The translations under genes and the position numbers were made by a program. Positions 15,653-26,500 of a stretch of DNA of 58,441 nt are shown piece by piece; position 1 is the stretch's first letter, and the number at the start of each line of letters is the position of its first letter. A model generated the notes under the pieces. It did no database searches. It was not told the origin of the DNA and saw only the letters and a list, made by a program, of their open reading frames with translations. Source of the DNA: an uncultured Clostridia bacterium (GTDB lineage Bacteria > Bacillota > Clostridia > Christensenellales > Borkfalkiaceae); the NCBI GenBank assembly GCA_947627765.1, contig CANQXA010000008.1, positions 1 through 58,441 of the forward strand, in the 5' to 3' direction.

Positions 15653-18600
15653 TTATTCGTTCTCGGTCACCACCACGTCGGTGCCTTCCATCTTGAACGT
15701 GTACGTTCCCGTCTTGGTTGTGATCGTCCAACTGCCGTCTTCGTTCTTTGTGAACGTTGCGCTTTGGTCGAACGTCACCATGTTGTCCTCGCCGATTGCG
15801 CCGAAGCCGTAGACTTGGATGACCGTGACGGTCTCCGTCTCCGAATCGTAGGTGTAGGCGAACATCACGCCCCACTTGCCGTCCTTGGAGCCAAACAGGC
15901 CCGCGTTGTAGAGGCTGAGCGTTACGTTCTCCACATCGGTGTGATCCTCGCTTGCAAAGGTGAAGTCCATGATGAACGCGAACATATCGCCGCTACTCTG
16001 CAAAACGTTGAGAACGAGGCGGGAATCGTCGGGCGAGCTCCAAATGCGGGTAAGATTCAGAGACTGCCCGTTCTGCCTGATCGACGCGGAGTAGATCGCA
16101 CCGTATTCCAAATAGGGCGAGTACAGCGTACGGAACAAGATGACGGTGTAGGTCGACGAAGTGCTCCTGAAGTTGTACTGTTCGACTACCGTGAGGCTAT
16201 CGAGGACGAAGGCATTCTGAGCTTTCCCCTCTTCGTTCTTCGGGCCGATGTAGAAGATCACGGAGAAGATCTGCTGCGCCGCGTTCTGCAAGAGGACTTG
16301 ATAGCCGCTGCCGAGCTGTTTATCCGTGCCAATGGCGTCGGGCTCGATGTTGAAGAACATGAACGGGATCCCTTGGGGCGCATAGGAGTAGAAGATACCC
16401 GAGACGTCGCCCTCCGTCCCGATCAAGAGGAGGTTGTAATCCTCTTGCTCGCCCTGCAAATAGGCGTAATCGAGGTAGTAGGTGTAGTCCGCATTGAAGA
16501 CGTCGAACACTTCGCGATCGTCGACGAGAATGGTGTAATCGTCTGCGTCGCCGGGCGTGACTGCCGTCCACGACCATGTGCCGTCCGCATTCTGTTCTTT
16601 GTTCTTGGTGATCTTCGCCGGGATCATCGAGTAATCCGAACCCGAAACCTCGAAGAGATACAGGATGTATTCGATTTGGTTGACGCCCTTTTCATCCGTG
16701 GTGAAGAGGGCCTGCACCGAGTAGCCGTAAGGAAGATCGATCTCGCCGAAGATGTAATAGTCCTGCTTATCGGTCGCCTTCTTGAGCGTGGCGGTGGTTC
16801 CCTCAGCGCCCTTGGTCAGCGTGTAGACGTACGCCTGATAGCTGTATTTCCCCTCTTCCGCGCCCGCGACTTGCTTGACGGCGACGAGATACTGCTGATC
16901 GGGCTCCACATAGTACATGACGTAAGTATCTCCGCCTTCGATCGTGAATTCGTAGATATCGCCCTGCGCGTACGGGTTGCCGTCGACATCGAGCGCGTCG
17001 CCCGCCCAATAGAGGGTGGTCTTGATGGTGACGCCGTCCGCCGTGATGGTCTCACCGGGCTTCGTGACTATATAGAGCTTGTATACGGGTTTTCTTTCGC
17101 GATTGTAGCCGAGAGCCAAACCGATCGTGTATTCGATCTGATCGGTACCCTTGACCGTGACGTAATACAGCGTGCCGTCCGTAGTGACATCCTGCTTGGT
17201 CACTTCGAGCTTCTGGCTTGCGGAATCCACGAGCGTGGGGATATCGACGGAGATCGTCTCCTTGCCCGATTGATCCGTATACAGGGTGACGGTGCCATCG
17301 TTTCCGTTGACATCGGAGTAGGTGATCGAGGATTCGACGGTTGCGCTGAATTCGCCCGCCTGATCGTCGAAGCTGCCATCCTGGAAGGTGAAGGTGTAGA
17401 CGATGCTGTCGATCGAGGTGACCGTCCACGTCCCCTCTTTCTCTTCGCCGGAGAGGATATCGTAGTAGTAGCCGTCAACGTACTTGAAGAGGAATTCGTC
17501 GATCTTGGTCGTATCTTCCTTCGTGTAGAGCACGATAAAGGTTTCGCCCTCGAACGCCTCGGAGACGACGGTGCCGTAGTACTTGGTATCGTCGCAGGTG
17601 AAGCCCGTATCGGTCAGCGTTACGTCGAGCGCCTTTTGAAGAGTTTCTCCCTCGGGCGTGTAGTAGAAGACGATGCGGCCGTCCATGTCGAACCACTGAT
17701 CGCCGCAGTCGATCTTCTTACCCTCGTGGGCGATCTCGTAGTCGATGACCTCTTCGCTCGGGATGTTGTAGAAATTGGAGTAGACGCTGAGAACGGCGGT
17801 GAGGTCGTAATTCTTCCCATCGTCGTCGGAGATGGTCTCCTCGCGGTTAATGGAGAAGAGGATGAACGCATTCGCGCCTTCGGATTCGATATACCAGACG
17901 CTGCAAACCTTCTCGTCCACCGTGCCCTTGACGCTCTTGATGGTGCCGTTGGTGTTCTTGCCGACCTCGGTCACGCTGTCCGCCTTCGCCGTGAAGGTGA
18001 CGGGATGACCCTGCGCGTCGCCGAGATAGGAGAAGTAGACGGTGATGCCTTGCTCGCTCTTTAAGATATATCCGACGGTCGAATGGCCCATGAGATAGAG
18101 GATATCGAAGGAGGCAGTGCCCGCCTTGGCGACCGTTGCCGCGCTCGGGATCTTATCTTCCCCGGGCGTGAAGGTGATCTTGTAGGCGTTGTTGCCGTCT
18201 TCGTCCGCCGTCTGCGTGAACCACATGATCTCGGTCTCGTTGAACTGCGCATAGATCGGCCTGAGATATTGGGGATTCTCGGGATCGGAATTATCGTAGA
18301 GCCCGAAGGAGATCGGATCGCCCTGCTTGTAGCCCTGCGCGGTGAATACGGACTCGAAGAAGTTGGCGAACCAATAGAAGCTCGCACAGGCGAGATAGTT
18401 GCCCTCTGCGACCGTATATTCTTGATATGCGGTGATCATGAAGAGGAGCATATAATCTTCGCCGCCCTCTGTGACCAAATAGAATTCGATCTCGTAGATC
18501 ACGCCGTCTGCCGCTTCGCCCTCGAAGCTGTAGACCGGGCCGAGCTTTTCGTCCGCATTCTCTTCATCGATGTTGAGTTCGGTGCCGACGATCTTGAGCG

Positions 18601-21600
18601 GGTTGCCCTGCGTATCGCAAGGATATGCGTCGCCGTAGTACGCCGCCTCTTCGTCCGCTTCGAATTGATAGAAGACGTCGGAGAGCTCCTTCGAGCCGAG
18701 CATATAGACGGCGTTGAGCATGAGCCAACCGCTGTACTCGTAGTCCTCGTACTCGTTCCCGTAGATGGCGGCTTTGATCTCGAACGTCCCGTTCTTCTCA
18801 GTAAAGTTGCAGTGAAGCGTGACGTCGAACATATCAGCCGAACTGTAATTGTACACAAGGACGACGACGCCGATCGTGTTTTCGGAATCGTTGCCGTAGT
18901 AGATGAGCCACGGTCCTTCGACTTCTTCGCCTTTTTCGTCCTTCAAGGTCGCTACGCCGTTGATCTCATAGGTGCCGTCGGGCGTGAAGGTCATCGTGTA
19001 ATTTTCGAACGTCTCTTCGCCCGCGATAACCTTACCCGTGAGCGTGAGAGCGGTCCCCGCCGTGTAGCGGTAGTAGGTCACTTGATCGAGCTCATAGGTC
19101 TCGCCGAGCGCCTGGTGCGTCGTCTTCGTATAGCCGCCGTTTGCGTCGCGCATCCAAATGGTGAGAGCGTCGCCCTCGCCCACTTCGAAGAAGCCGCCCG
19201 TCGTGCCGTCCGCGCCGTTGATGTAATACATATTGTCGCGGAATTCGACGGAGAACAGGGAATCGGAGTAGTAGATGACGTCGACGTCGCTCGTGACGTA
19301 ATCGAAGGTGTGCTTCGTCTTATCGTAGGTGACGAAGAAATTCTTGGATCCTGTGCCGAGCACGAGGTGCGTCCCGTCCACCGCGTTGTAGTAGGCGGTC
19401 GTCTCGAAGCCGAGCTTATCGATGTACCAGCCGTAGCCGAAGCCGTCGAGATAAGCCATGGAGCCGTCGGGAGCCTGGTACTTGCCCGCGATGCCCTCGT
19501 TGACGAGCACGCAGACGGGATAGCCGTCGTCTACGAAGATCTTCGCCTTCCATTCGAGAGGCTGATCCTGCCCTTCGACCGTGAAGGTGAGCAGATAGAT
19601 GTTCTCCTCGTCCGTGAGGGTGTAGGTACCCGTCGCGTGCAAGGTCTCGCCATCATCCTCATAGAGCTTGGCAACGCCGTCTTCGAGGAGCTCCACATAG
19701 TACCCTTCGAAGCCATCGACGTCTTGATAGCTGTCATCGACCACGCCATAGAGGGTCTGCAGTTTTTCGGGCTCGGTGAAACTGCCCGCTTCGAGATCGA
19801 ACTCGAAGTAGTAGGAGAAGGAATATCCTACGTAATCGGCAAGGTTGAGGGAGCCGTCATAGGCAAGGGTATAGGTCCCCTCGTAGGTCTCGCCGTCCGC
19901 CGTCGTATAGCGGCCGTAGTGGAAATAGCCGTCGAGCTCGAGGGTCGCGCCGCTCTCCGCTTGTAGCGTGACGTCGTAGTCCTCATCGTAGACGCTGAAA
20001 TAGTAGATCGGGCCGAAAGCGCTCGACTCGGTGTAGGCGATAAAGTTGACCGTAGCGCCCCCCGCCGTAGCGGTGAACGTGTACTTGGTATCGCCGAACG
20101 CGGTCGTGCCGCTCTTAGCGTACGTCCCGTCGGTCCAATTCCACTGTTCCTGTTCCCCGTCGTAGACGCCGTAGCGCGCACTGCCTGCGCCGTCGAGGAG
20201 CATTTGGTCGTAACCGTTCTGCGACTGATAGGTATTGGGCTGTTCGTCGAGGAGAACGTACGTCCCCGCAGTCTGCCCGACCGTCACCTTGATGTAGAGA
20301 CTGCTCAGCTTCTGCGCGGCGATATCGATGTAGTCAAAGACCCAATAGGAAACGTTGTCCCCCTCCGTGAGGTCGAAGCTCGACGAGGAGAGACTGCCTT
20401 CGGTGACCAGCCCGCCGTTGAAGAACAGCGTGCCCATGTATCTGATGCCGAGAGGATTGTACCAGAAGTAATTGGAGGCGTTGCCCTCTTCGGAGATCAC
20501 GATGTAGTTGGGCTGCCCGTCGATCTCGTAGGCGTAGTAGACGTTGAGCGCATCGGCGTTGGTCGTGACCCCGCCGACCGCAAAGCTCACCGAAGTGAAG
20601 GGAAGGCTCTCGACCGCGGACGTGGGATTCTGTGCGACGAGCGTGTAATACATCACGCCGCCGAGATCCCGAACGGTGTAGTAGCCGTCTGCGATCTTGA
20701 CCGCGTCGCCGCCCTGTTCGACGGGCGCATAGAGCGCCGCTTTCTTGGCGCCTGTAACGCCGTCCACCGTGACCTCGCTGTCGTAGAGCAAGACCATGGG
20801 ATAATAGAGGGAAGGGGAAGGCTGGCTTTCCTGATTGAGATGGATCCAAAGATATTCGGTGAACAGTTCATCGACGATTTCGAGGGTGATGCCCGAGCCG
20901 CCGTTTACGGTGCGGAAGGCGATGAGCGTCTCGCCGTCGGTCCCGTAGATCTCGATGATGGTGCCGAGCAGATCGCTGGTTTTGAGGATGTACTGACCTT
21001 GGATGGTCTCATCGCCCTTCGTGTAGGTCGCACTGTTGGTGAAGGTGCCGAAGCCGTCGAGCGTGACCGTCGCCCCGTCTGCGAGTTCAAAGGGCTCGCC
21101 GCCGTGATATAAGGTCTCGTTGCGGAGGATGAATCCCTGCGACCCGCCGCTGAGCGGAAGGGTGTGGAAGCCCGCAAGGAAGGTGTAGGAACCGTCCTTC
21201 GAGCTCGCATAGAGTTCGCCGACTTGGATCGCGCCGTTGCCCGCCGAACCCGTGAGGGCATACCGCCCCGTAATGGCGGTATTGGACTCTTCTTCGGTCA
21301 AGGTGAAGCCCCCGAAGCCGTCGAGGACGAGAACGTAGCCGCCCAAACGGCCGCGGCCGTCCTTATCCGTGAACTCAAAGTAGCCGTAAGTCCCCCTTTC
21401 GGAGCCGATCTGAATGAAGACGGGCGTCTGATCGGCGCCGTCGCCGTCTGGATCGTAATCGCCGATCATGAAATCAAAGCCCACGGGTTGACCGAGAAGC
21501 TCCGTATAGAAGGTGTAGACCCCGGCCTCGCCCGTGAATTGGAAGACGCCTTGAAGCGAAATAGGCTTCTCCGTGCCGTCGTCTCCGGTCGTGGTGATCG

Positions 21601-22870
21601 TATACGTCGCGCCGTAGTAGCCGTCGAGCGTAAGGGTGGTCTTCTCGTCGACGAAAGTATCGGGGTTTTCGGGATCGTAGTAACTGCTGTAAAGGTAGAA
21701 GGTGTCCTCATTGGCTTCGCGGTAGTAGAGGAACATCTCGTCGCCGACGGTCTTACCCTTCAGCGTCGCTTTGCCGACGGTGACCTCAAAGAGAGAGGTC
21801 TCGGCGTTATAAGTGCCCGTGAACGTCTCGCCGCCGCGGTGAAGGGTGACGGTGTCGCCGTCGAGGAAAATGACGTCGTCGCCGCCGAACAGGTCGGCAA
21901 GGCCGACGTTCCAAACCGCATAGAGACGGATATCGTCGGTGACGTTCGTGATCTGCTCGCCCGCTTGGTGGGTGACGTTGCCCTCGGCAGTATCCGCCCA
22001 ACCAAGGAAGTAATAATTATTGGGAAGATTGAAGTCCGCGCCGTCCGCAAGGGTGACCGAACCCTCGTAGTAGACGGTCGCCGAGGCGATATGCGCCGTA
22101 CTTTCGGGAATGTTCACGTTGTAGATGACGAGATAGGTCTCGCGCGCGAGGTAGACGGTGAAGCTCTCCTTCGTGCCGAGAGAATCCGAAGCGAAGGTGC
22201 CCTGCGTCTGGTCGAGCGTGAAGTGCTCGGGCGCGGCATAGGTGAAGGGCTCGCCGTAGATGCCCTTGCCCTCGGAAGTGACGGACTCGGCGGGCCAAGT
22301 CCCGTCCGCCTTCTGCTCGTAGACGTTGAGGGAATAGGTCGCGTTGTACTTCGCGGTGACAGTCGTCGTGGTAGAGGGCATGACGGTCTCCTGCGTGACC
22401 GCGGTGGTGCCGATGTACCAACCCGCGAATTCGAGACCCGTTTTCGGCGTGGGCTGTTTATCCGCGAGGAAGGTGAGCAGGTTGGAACCCGCGGCGACGT
22501 AGTAGGATGTCTCCCCTTCCGTCGTTGCGCCGTTGCCCACGGAAACGGTGAGCTGCTTCAAGGAAGCGTCTCTCCATTTTGCATAATATTTCGTGCTCTT
22601 TTCGGGCATGGTAGTGGGTAAATCGGTCGCCTGCGTGCAGCCTGCGTCTAAATACCAGCCGTCGAACACGAACCCGTCGCACGTGGGATCGGGCGGCAAG
22701 AGGGCGGTGATGTCCGCTCCCGCTTCCGCCACGATGGGCTCGATCGGCGTGCCGTCGCCCGTTTCGAAGGTCAACTTGGGTTTGCCGCCGCCGCACGCGC
22801 CGAGGGCGAGCGCAAGCGCAAACACCACGCCGATCAACGAAAGAAACAGCCGTTTCATAGTTTTCGACAT
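15653..22870 (-). CDS. Giant surface lipoprotein (2405 residues), InlB-type repeats plus LDGxG modules
   Basis: Predicted lipid-anchored surface protein of unknown function. ATG 22870 is chosen because AAAGGAG lies 7 bases upstream. Signal peptide residues 1-25 with lipobox LGAC (Cys26) then GGGK. Residues about 30-95, 120-160 and 270-330 are Listeria/Bacteroides (InlB B, Flg_new) repeats ending YYAKW, VTAKY and LYAVW. The remaining 2000 residues are Tyr-, Thr-, Asp- and Gly-rich, beta-predicted, with a recurrent LxLDGxGxxxY motif (encoded near 21620, 21320, 21055, 20190, 19930, 19445). No enzymatic motif, sortase signal or membrane helix was seen. The N- and C-terminal regions match the protein at 50582-55879, a paralogue. 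Own promoter and terminator: monocistronic. Confidence 0.85.
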   Translation of the reverse strand: MSKTMKRLFLSLIGVVFALALALGACGGGKPKLTFETGDGTPIEPIVAEAGADITALLPPDPTCDGFVFDGWYLDAGCTQATDLPTTMPEKSTKYYAKWRDASLKQLTVSVGNGATTEGETSYYVAAGSNLLTFLADKQPTPKTGLEFAGWYIGTTAVTQETVMPSTTTTVTAKYNATYSLNVYEQKADGTWPAESVTSEGKGIYGEPFTYAAPEHFTLDQTQGTFASDSLGTKESFTVYLARETYLVIYNVNIPESTAHIASATVYYEGSVTLADGADFNLPNNYYFLGWADTAEGNVTHQAGEQITNVTDDIRLYAVWNVGLADLFGGDDVIFLDGDTVTLHRGGETFTGTYNAETSLFEVTVGKATLKGKTVGDEMFLYYREANEDTFYLYSSYYDPENPDTFVDEKTTLTLDGYYGATYTITTTGDDGTEKPISLQGVFQFTGEAGVYTFYTELLGQPVGFDFMIGDYDPDGDGADQTPVFIQIGSERGTYGYFEFTDKDGRGRLGGYVLVLDGFGGFTLTEEESNTAITGRYALTGSAGNGAIQVGELYASSKDGSYTFLAGFHTLPLSGGSQGFILRNETLYHGGEPFELADGATVTLDGFGTFTNSATYTKGDETIQGQYILKTSDLLGTIIEIYGTDGETLIAFRTVNGGSGITLEIVDELFTEYLWIHLNQESQPSPSLYYPMVLLYDSEVTVDGVTGAKKAALYAPVEQGGDAVKIADGYYTVRDLGGVMYYTLVAQNPTSAVESLPFTSVSFAVGGVTTNADALNVYYAYEIDGQPNYIVISEEGNASNYFWYNPLGIRYMGTLFFNGGLVTEGSLSSSSFDLTEGDNVSYWVFDYIDIAAQKLSSLYIKVTVGQTAGTYVLLDEQPNTYQSQNGYDQMLLDGAGSARYGVYDGEQEQWNWTDGTYAKSGTTAFGDTKYTFTATAGGATVNFIAYTESSAFGPIYYFSVYDEDYDVTLQAESGATLELDGYFHYGRYTTADGETYEGTYTLAYDGSLNLADYVGYSFSYYFEFDLEAGSFTEPEKLQTLYGVVDDSYQDVDGFEGYYVELLEDGVAKLYEDDGETLHATGTYTLTDEENIYLLTFTVEGQDQPLEWKAKIFVDDGYPVCVLVNEGIAGKYQAPDGSMAYLDGFGYGWYIDKLGFETTAYYNAVDGTHLVLGTGSKNFFVTYDKTKHTFDYVTSDVDVIYYSDSLFSVEFRDNMYYINGADGTTGGFFEVGEGDALTIWMRDANGGYTKTTHQALGETYELDQVTYYRYTAGTALTLTGKVIAGEETFENYTMTFTPDGTYEINGVATLKDEKGEEVEGPWLIYYGNDSENTIGVVVLVYNYSSADMFDVTLHCNFTEKNGTFEIKAAIYGNEYEDYEYSGWLMLNAVYMLGSKELSDVFYQFEADEEAAYYGDAYPCDTQGNPLKIVGTELNIDEENADEKLGPVYSFEGEAADGVIYEIEFYLVTEGGEDYMLLFMITAYQEYTVAEGNYLACASFYWFANFFESVFTAQGYKQGDPISFGLYDNSDPENPQYLRPIYAQFNETEIMWFTQTADEDGNNAYKITFTPGEDKIPSAATVAKAGTASFDILYLMGHSTVGYILKSEQGITVYFSYLGDAQGHPVTFTAKADSVTEVGKNTNGTIKSVKGTVDEKVCSVWYIESEGANAFILFSINREETISDDDGKNYDLTAVLSVYSNFYNIPSEEVIDYEIAHEGKKIDCGDQWFDMDGRIVFYYTPEGETLQKALDVTLTDTGFTCDDTKYYGTVVSEAFEGETFIVLYTKEDTTKIDEFLFKYVDGYYYDILSGEEKEGTWTVTSIDSIVYTFTFQDGSFDDQAGEFSATVESSITYSDVNGNDGTVTLYTDQSGKETISVDIPTLVDSASQKLEVTKQDVTTDGTLYYVTVKGTDQIEYTIGLALGYNRERKPVYKLYIVTKPGETITADGVTIKTTLYWAGDALDVDGNPYAQGDIYEFTIEGGDTYVMYYVEPDQQYLVAVKQVAGAEEGKYSYQAYVYTLTKGAEGTTATLKKATDKQDYYIFGEIDLPYGYSVQALFTTDEKGVNQIEYILYLFEVSGSDYSMIPAKITKNKEQNADGTWSWTAVTPGDADDYTILVDDREVFDVFNADYTYYLDYAYLQGEQEDYNLLLIGTEGDVSGIFYSYAPQGIPFMFFNIEPDAIGTDKQLGSGYQVLLQNAAQQIFSVIFYIGPKNEEGKAQNAFVLDSLTVVEQYNFRSTSSTYTVILFRTLYSPYLEYGAIYSASIRQNGQSLNLTRIWSSPDDSRLVLNVLQSSGDMFAFIMDFTFASEDHTDVENVTLSLYNAGLFGSKDGKWGVMFAYTYDSETETVTVIQVYGFGAIGEDNMVTFDQSATFTKNEDGSWTITTKTGTYTFKMEGTDVVVTENE

Positions 22871-22895
22871 AAGATAGCTCCTTTTCCCCATGACC

Positions 22896-22915
22896 GTATA
22901 AATGAATATTTATAC
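22896..22915. repeat. Inverted repeat in the lipoprotein leader
   Basis: GTATAAAT-GAAT-ATTTATAC, an eight-base perfect inverted repeat in the 5' leader between the promoter and the ribosome site. It could be a protein-binding operator or an mRNA hairpin. Confidence 0.45.
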
Positions 22916-22938
22916 ATCGGATGAGGGCATTATTGAAT

Positions 22939-22968
22939 AGTTTAACATAAAAACGCGGACGATGTCAA
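22939..22968 (-). promoter_or_regulatory. Promoter of the giant lipoprotein gene
   Basis: Minus-strand TTGACA (22963-22968), 18-base spacer, TAAACT (22939-22944) preceded by an extended TG. The leader is about 60 nt. Confidence 0.75.
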
Positions 22969-23095
22969 ATGATTTTTGGGGGGAAAGTATTTGAATCAGT
23001 AATATTTACTATAAGTGTGGGTTATAAGATAATGAATTTTTGGGAATTGCCCACCCCCTTGGTCCCCCTCCCTTCCCGTCATCCTGCCCCTCCTC

Positions 23096-23183
23096 GTCAT
23101 TTCGACCAAGCGAGCGATAGCGAGCGCGTGGAGAAATCTCATGCACAATAAGGTAGAGATGTCTCGACTACGCTCGACATGAC
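23096..23183. repeat. Palindromic element, GTCATTTCGA family
   Basis: 88 bases with imperfect terminal inverted repeats: GTCATTTCGACCAAGCGAG at one end and CTCGACTACGCTCGACATGAC (20-base core) at the other, with GAGAAATCTC and GAGATGTCTC inside. The layout matches MITE/REPIN-like repeats; no coding capacity. Confidence 0.7.
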
Positions 23184-23352
23184 GATAGGAGGATTGCCCA
23201 CCCCCTTGGTCCCCCTCCAATGGAGGGGGTAGGTTGGGCGGCGTTCCCCAATGGAGTGGGTAAAACGCGAACCCCCTCCTGCGGAGGGGGGTAGGGGGGT
23301 GGGTGGACACCCCCGCGTTTGTTGCCCACCCCCTTAGTCCCCCTCCATTCCC

Positions 23353-23499
23353 GTCATCCTGCCCCGACCGAAGTTTCTATTTGCGGTACTAAGGTCGGCA
23401 CGAGCCGCAGGCGAAGTAGGCGGATGCGAAGGATCCCGAGGTACGAAGTCCGTCATCGACCAACGGGATTCTTCGGGGGCTACGCCCCCTCAGAATGAC
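23353..23499. repeat. Palindromic element, GTCATTCTG family, copy 2
   Basis: 147 bases from GTCATCCTGCC to CTCAGAATGAC. The right half is the reverse complement of the interior of the element at 7419-7514 (shared CGGACTTCGTACCTCGGG and GAAGAATCCCGTTGG). It has an extra 50-base segment not seen in copy 1. Confidence 0.75.
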
Positions 23500-23522
23500 A
23501 CGGGAAGGGGTGGGTGGAGGGT

Positions 23523-23558
23523 AAAAAAAATCCCACGGAGACCGTGGGATCTTTTTTT
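23523..23558. terminator. Bidirectional terminator after the 1393-residue lipoprotein gene
   Basis: ATCCCACGG-AGA-CCGTGGGAT stem flanked by eight A and seven T residues, 30 bases after the stop codon at 23589. Confidence 0.9.
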
Positions 23559-23588
23559 CGATTTCTTCCTTCCGGAAGAGGAGAGGTT

Positions 23589-26500
23589 TTACGCCTTCTC
23601 GTAGGAGTTGAGAACGATGTAGCAGGCTTCGCCGCCGATACCGATCTGCATACCGTCCCACTGAACGCCGGTATCATGCCACCAGCTCCAGTTGTCGGCA
23701 AGCTCGAAGGTCGCGGTGCAGACGTACACCTGGTCGGGAGCGTCGGCCTTGGTGGCCTTGAAGGTCATCGAGAAGTAACCGCCGCACACATCGCCCATGA
23801 TGACGTTGGTCGCGTCGAACGTGAACTCAACGGTGCAGTTCGCGAAGATCTGCCTTGCGGCCGCCCACCACTTGTCGGCGTCGTTACCCTCAGCCTTAGC
23901 GTCCGGTTCGAACGTGGAATCTGCGGTGCTACCGTTGAAAGCGGTGACGTGCGTGGAGGCAACACCCGTCCAGTTGTCGCCGCGGAGACCTGCGTGCCAA
24001 CCGGAATCATCGGAGAAGACGTTGAGGATCGGGCAGTGCCAGTTCAATTCGGCCTTCGAGGTCATCGTGCCGGAAAGGGTGATGACTTCGCCAGGCTGAA
24101 TGGTGCCGACCCAAACGGGATTGGTTGCGGTGTAGACAAGACCAAACGCCGCGTCGCCGATCGTGAAATTGTGATCAGCGGAAGGGATCTCGGATTCCTG
24201 ACGAAGCGACATCAACATCGCTCCCGCGGTCTCTTCTTCCTCTTCTTCGGGTTCGGGCGCCGTAGGCTTGTGAGCGGTATATGCCGTGTACTCGGCCAAG
24301 ACTTTCGCATCATCGTAAGCGCCCTTGATCACAGAGACGTTCTTCATAGGGGTGCCGGCTACGTTGATCGTGATACCTTCATGCGAAACGAGGCTCAGGA
24401 AGAGCTGTGCGAATTCCGCAACGTTACCGTCACCTGCCGCGTTGTCTGCCGGGTAGCTGATTGCAAGCGCACCATCGAGATAGAAGTTGACACCGGACGT
24501 GGTAGAAATAGTGATCGCCACATGAGCGGTCTTGTTAAGGAAGCAATCCCATTCGTTGCCGTTCTTCTTGTTGTCCGCAGTAGGAACAACGTTCTTTCCG
24601 GTGAACTTCCCTGCAAGTTCTTTCTCTGCAGCCGTCGCGCCGGCAAGGTCGCCGATCGTGTTGTTCCAAGGATCAAGGTTGGGAAGGGTGATATAGAACG
24701 CCGCACCCGTAGGAGAAAGAGCCTGTGCGCCCCAGTCGCTCGTAGCATTCATGACTTCGAACATCACGGTCATGCCGCTCTCGACGAGATTCTCCTTTTC
24801 GCCCTGAAGCCCGGTGATCGTGAGCCCTTCGGCCGCAACTTCCTTATCGTTGAAGTTTCTCACACTGCCGCACTGCGTGCAGGAGTAGAGCCCGGTCGTC
24901 TCATCCGCGGTCGTGGACCACGTATGCTCGCCCGTGTAAGCGTTGGTGATGTTCGCGTAGTAGAACGCGTCTGCCCCGCTCTTGACGTCGTGGCTCTGCA
25001 ACGTAGGCGTTGCGCAGTTGCCCTCAATGAGCGTTGTAGGAGTATCTTGTGCGGTGAACGAAACGCCGTCCTCGATGATCATGTAGGAGGTGTCTTCACC
25101 CTCGGTGTGCAGTTTGACGTTGTAGTAGGTACCCGTGTTGCCCGTAGGATTGAACTCGAAGGTGTATTCGTCGTTCGCCTCATAGCCGAGCTTGGTGATA
25201 TCGATCTCGATGACGAGGAAGGCGCCGCGGTCGGTATCCCTGTTGTCGTCAAGGGTGCCGTAGGTGACAAATCTGCCGGAGACGAGCCCGTTGACCTTTA
25301 CGTTGGTGAAGGTGACGGTGCCGTCTGCGCCGACGACGTAGGAGAGGTCGTGCTTGCCGATGAAGTCGCTTCTGAGCACAGGGGTGTTCTTACCTGCGTT
25401 GATCTGAATGGAGAGAGATCCACGGATCGCGTTGTAAGAGGTGACCATTCTCGGATATGCCTTACCCGTGACAATGATGAGACGGGCGCCTTCCGCCTGT
25501 ACATAGTAATCGTCGATCATGACGCCGCGATCGCCTTCTTGGCTCGTAAGTTCGAACGCAGGATACACGACGTCGGAGACCTCGAGGGTCTTGTTGGCGA
25601 GGAGCACGAAATTGTAGTTGGCAATGTTCGTAACGCTCGCGGGGATGTGATAGGTGACATCGAGCGTGCCCGCGGTAGGCGTCTTCACCGTGACGGTGAC
25701 GCCGTTGCTACCGACGTTACGGGTCGCCGTGTCGGTGTGCTCCGCAGCCGTCGGATCGAGGTTACCGGTACCGACGACACGGCCGCCGGGTGCGCGGAAG
25801 AACGTGCTGAGCGCCGTGGTGACGGAGCCGTAGCCGATGGTGTAGTCGCCCGCGTTGTCCTTGTTGATCAACTCGCCGCTCTTGAGCGTGTAGACGATGT
25901 GGATCTCGCCGCCGCCGTTGAGGGTGATCGGCTTGGTCTGGGTGACGGTGGAGGTGTAGGTGAAGGACGAGACGTTCTCGAGGTTGATGTTGATCGTCGC
26001 AGTCTGAAGCCCGGTGATCGTGACGTTCTTCGTCTGGACAACGGTCTTGTCGATCGCGAGGATGACGTCCACATGGGTGCCGTCTGTGCTTGCCTTCGCA
26101 TAGCCCTTCGTGCCTTCGATCGTGCCGTCCGCATTTTCGGTGAACTTCGTCGTGCCGTTGGCATAGATCGAGAAGGCGACATAGTGGGAAGCGGTGACAT
26201 CGGTTCCGAGAGCCGTCTTATGCAGTTGGTCCATGGTAGCCGCCGCGCCGTTCACGGTGAGGACGGGCTCCTTGGAATACGTGGTGCCCTCGACCTTCTG
26301 CCCGAAGTCGATGCCGGAGAGCTGGGTCGCGGTGAAGGTCTGATTGCCCTTGGCAACGTCGTTTGCGACGGCGTTGTCTACCGCGTTCGCCGTGATGGTG
26401 AAGATGCCGCCATCGGCATTCGCCGTGAAGATCTTCTCATCGGATTGATCGCCCGCCGCGACGACAGCCTTGAAGGACTTCATCGAGGTGGAGAGCTTTT

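Larger units (their letters stand above)
22969..23588. other. Gene-free repeat block between two lipoprotein genes
   Basis: About 620 bases with no credible gene. It holds three copies of a C-rich TTGCCCACCCCCTT(G/A)GTCC unit (near 23047, 23194, 23322), two different palindromic elements (23096-23183 and 23353-23499) and the terminator at 23523-23558. It looks like a landing zone for small non-autonomous elements. Confidence 0.7.
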
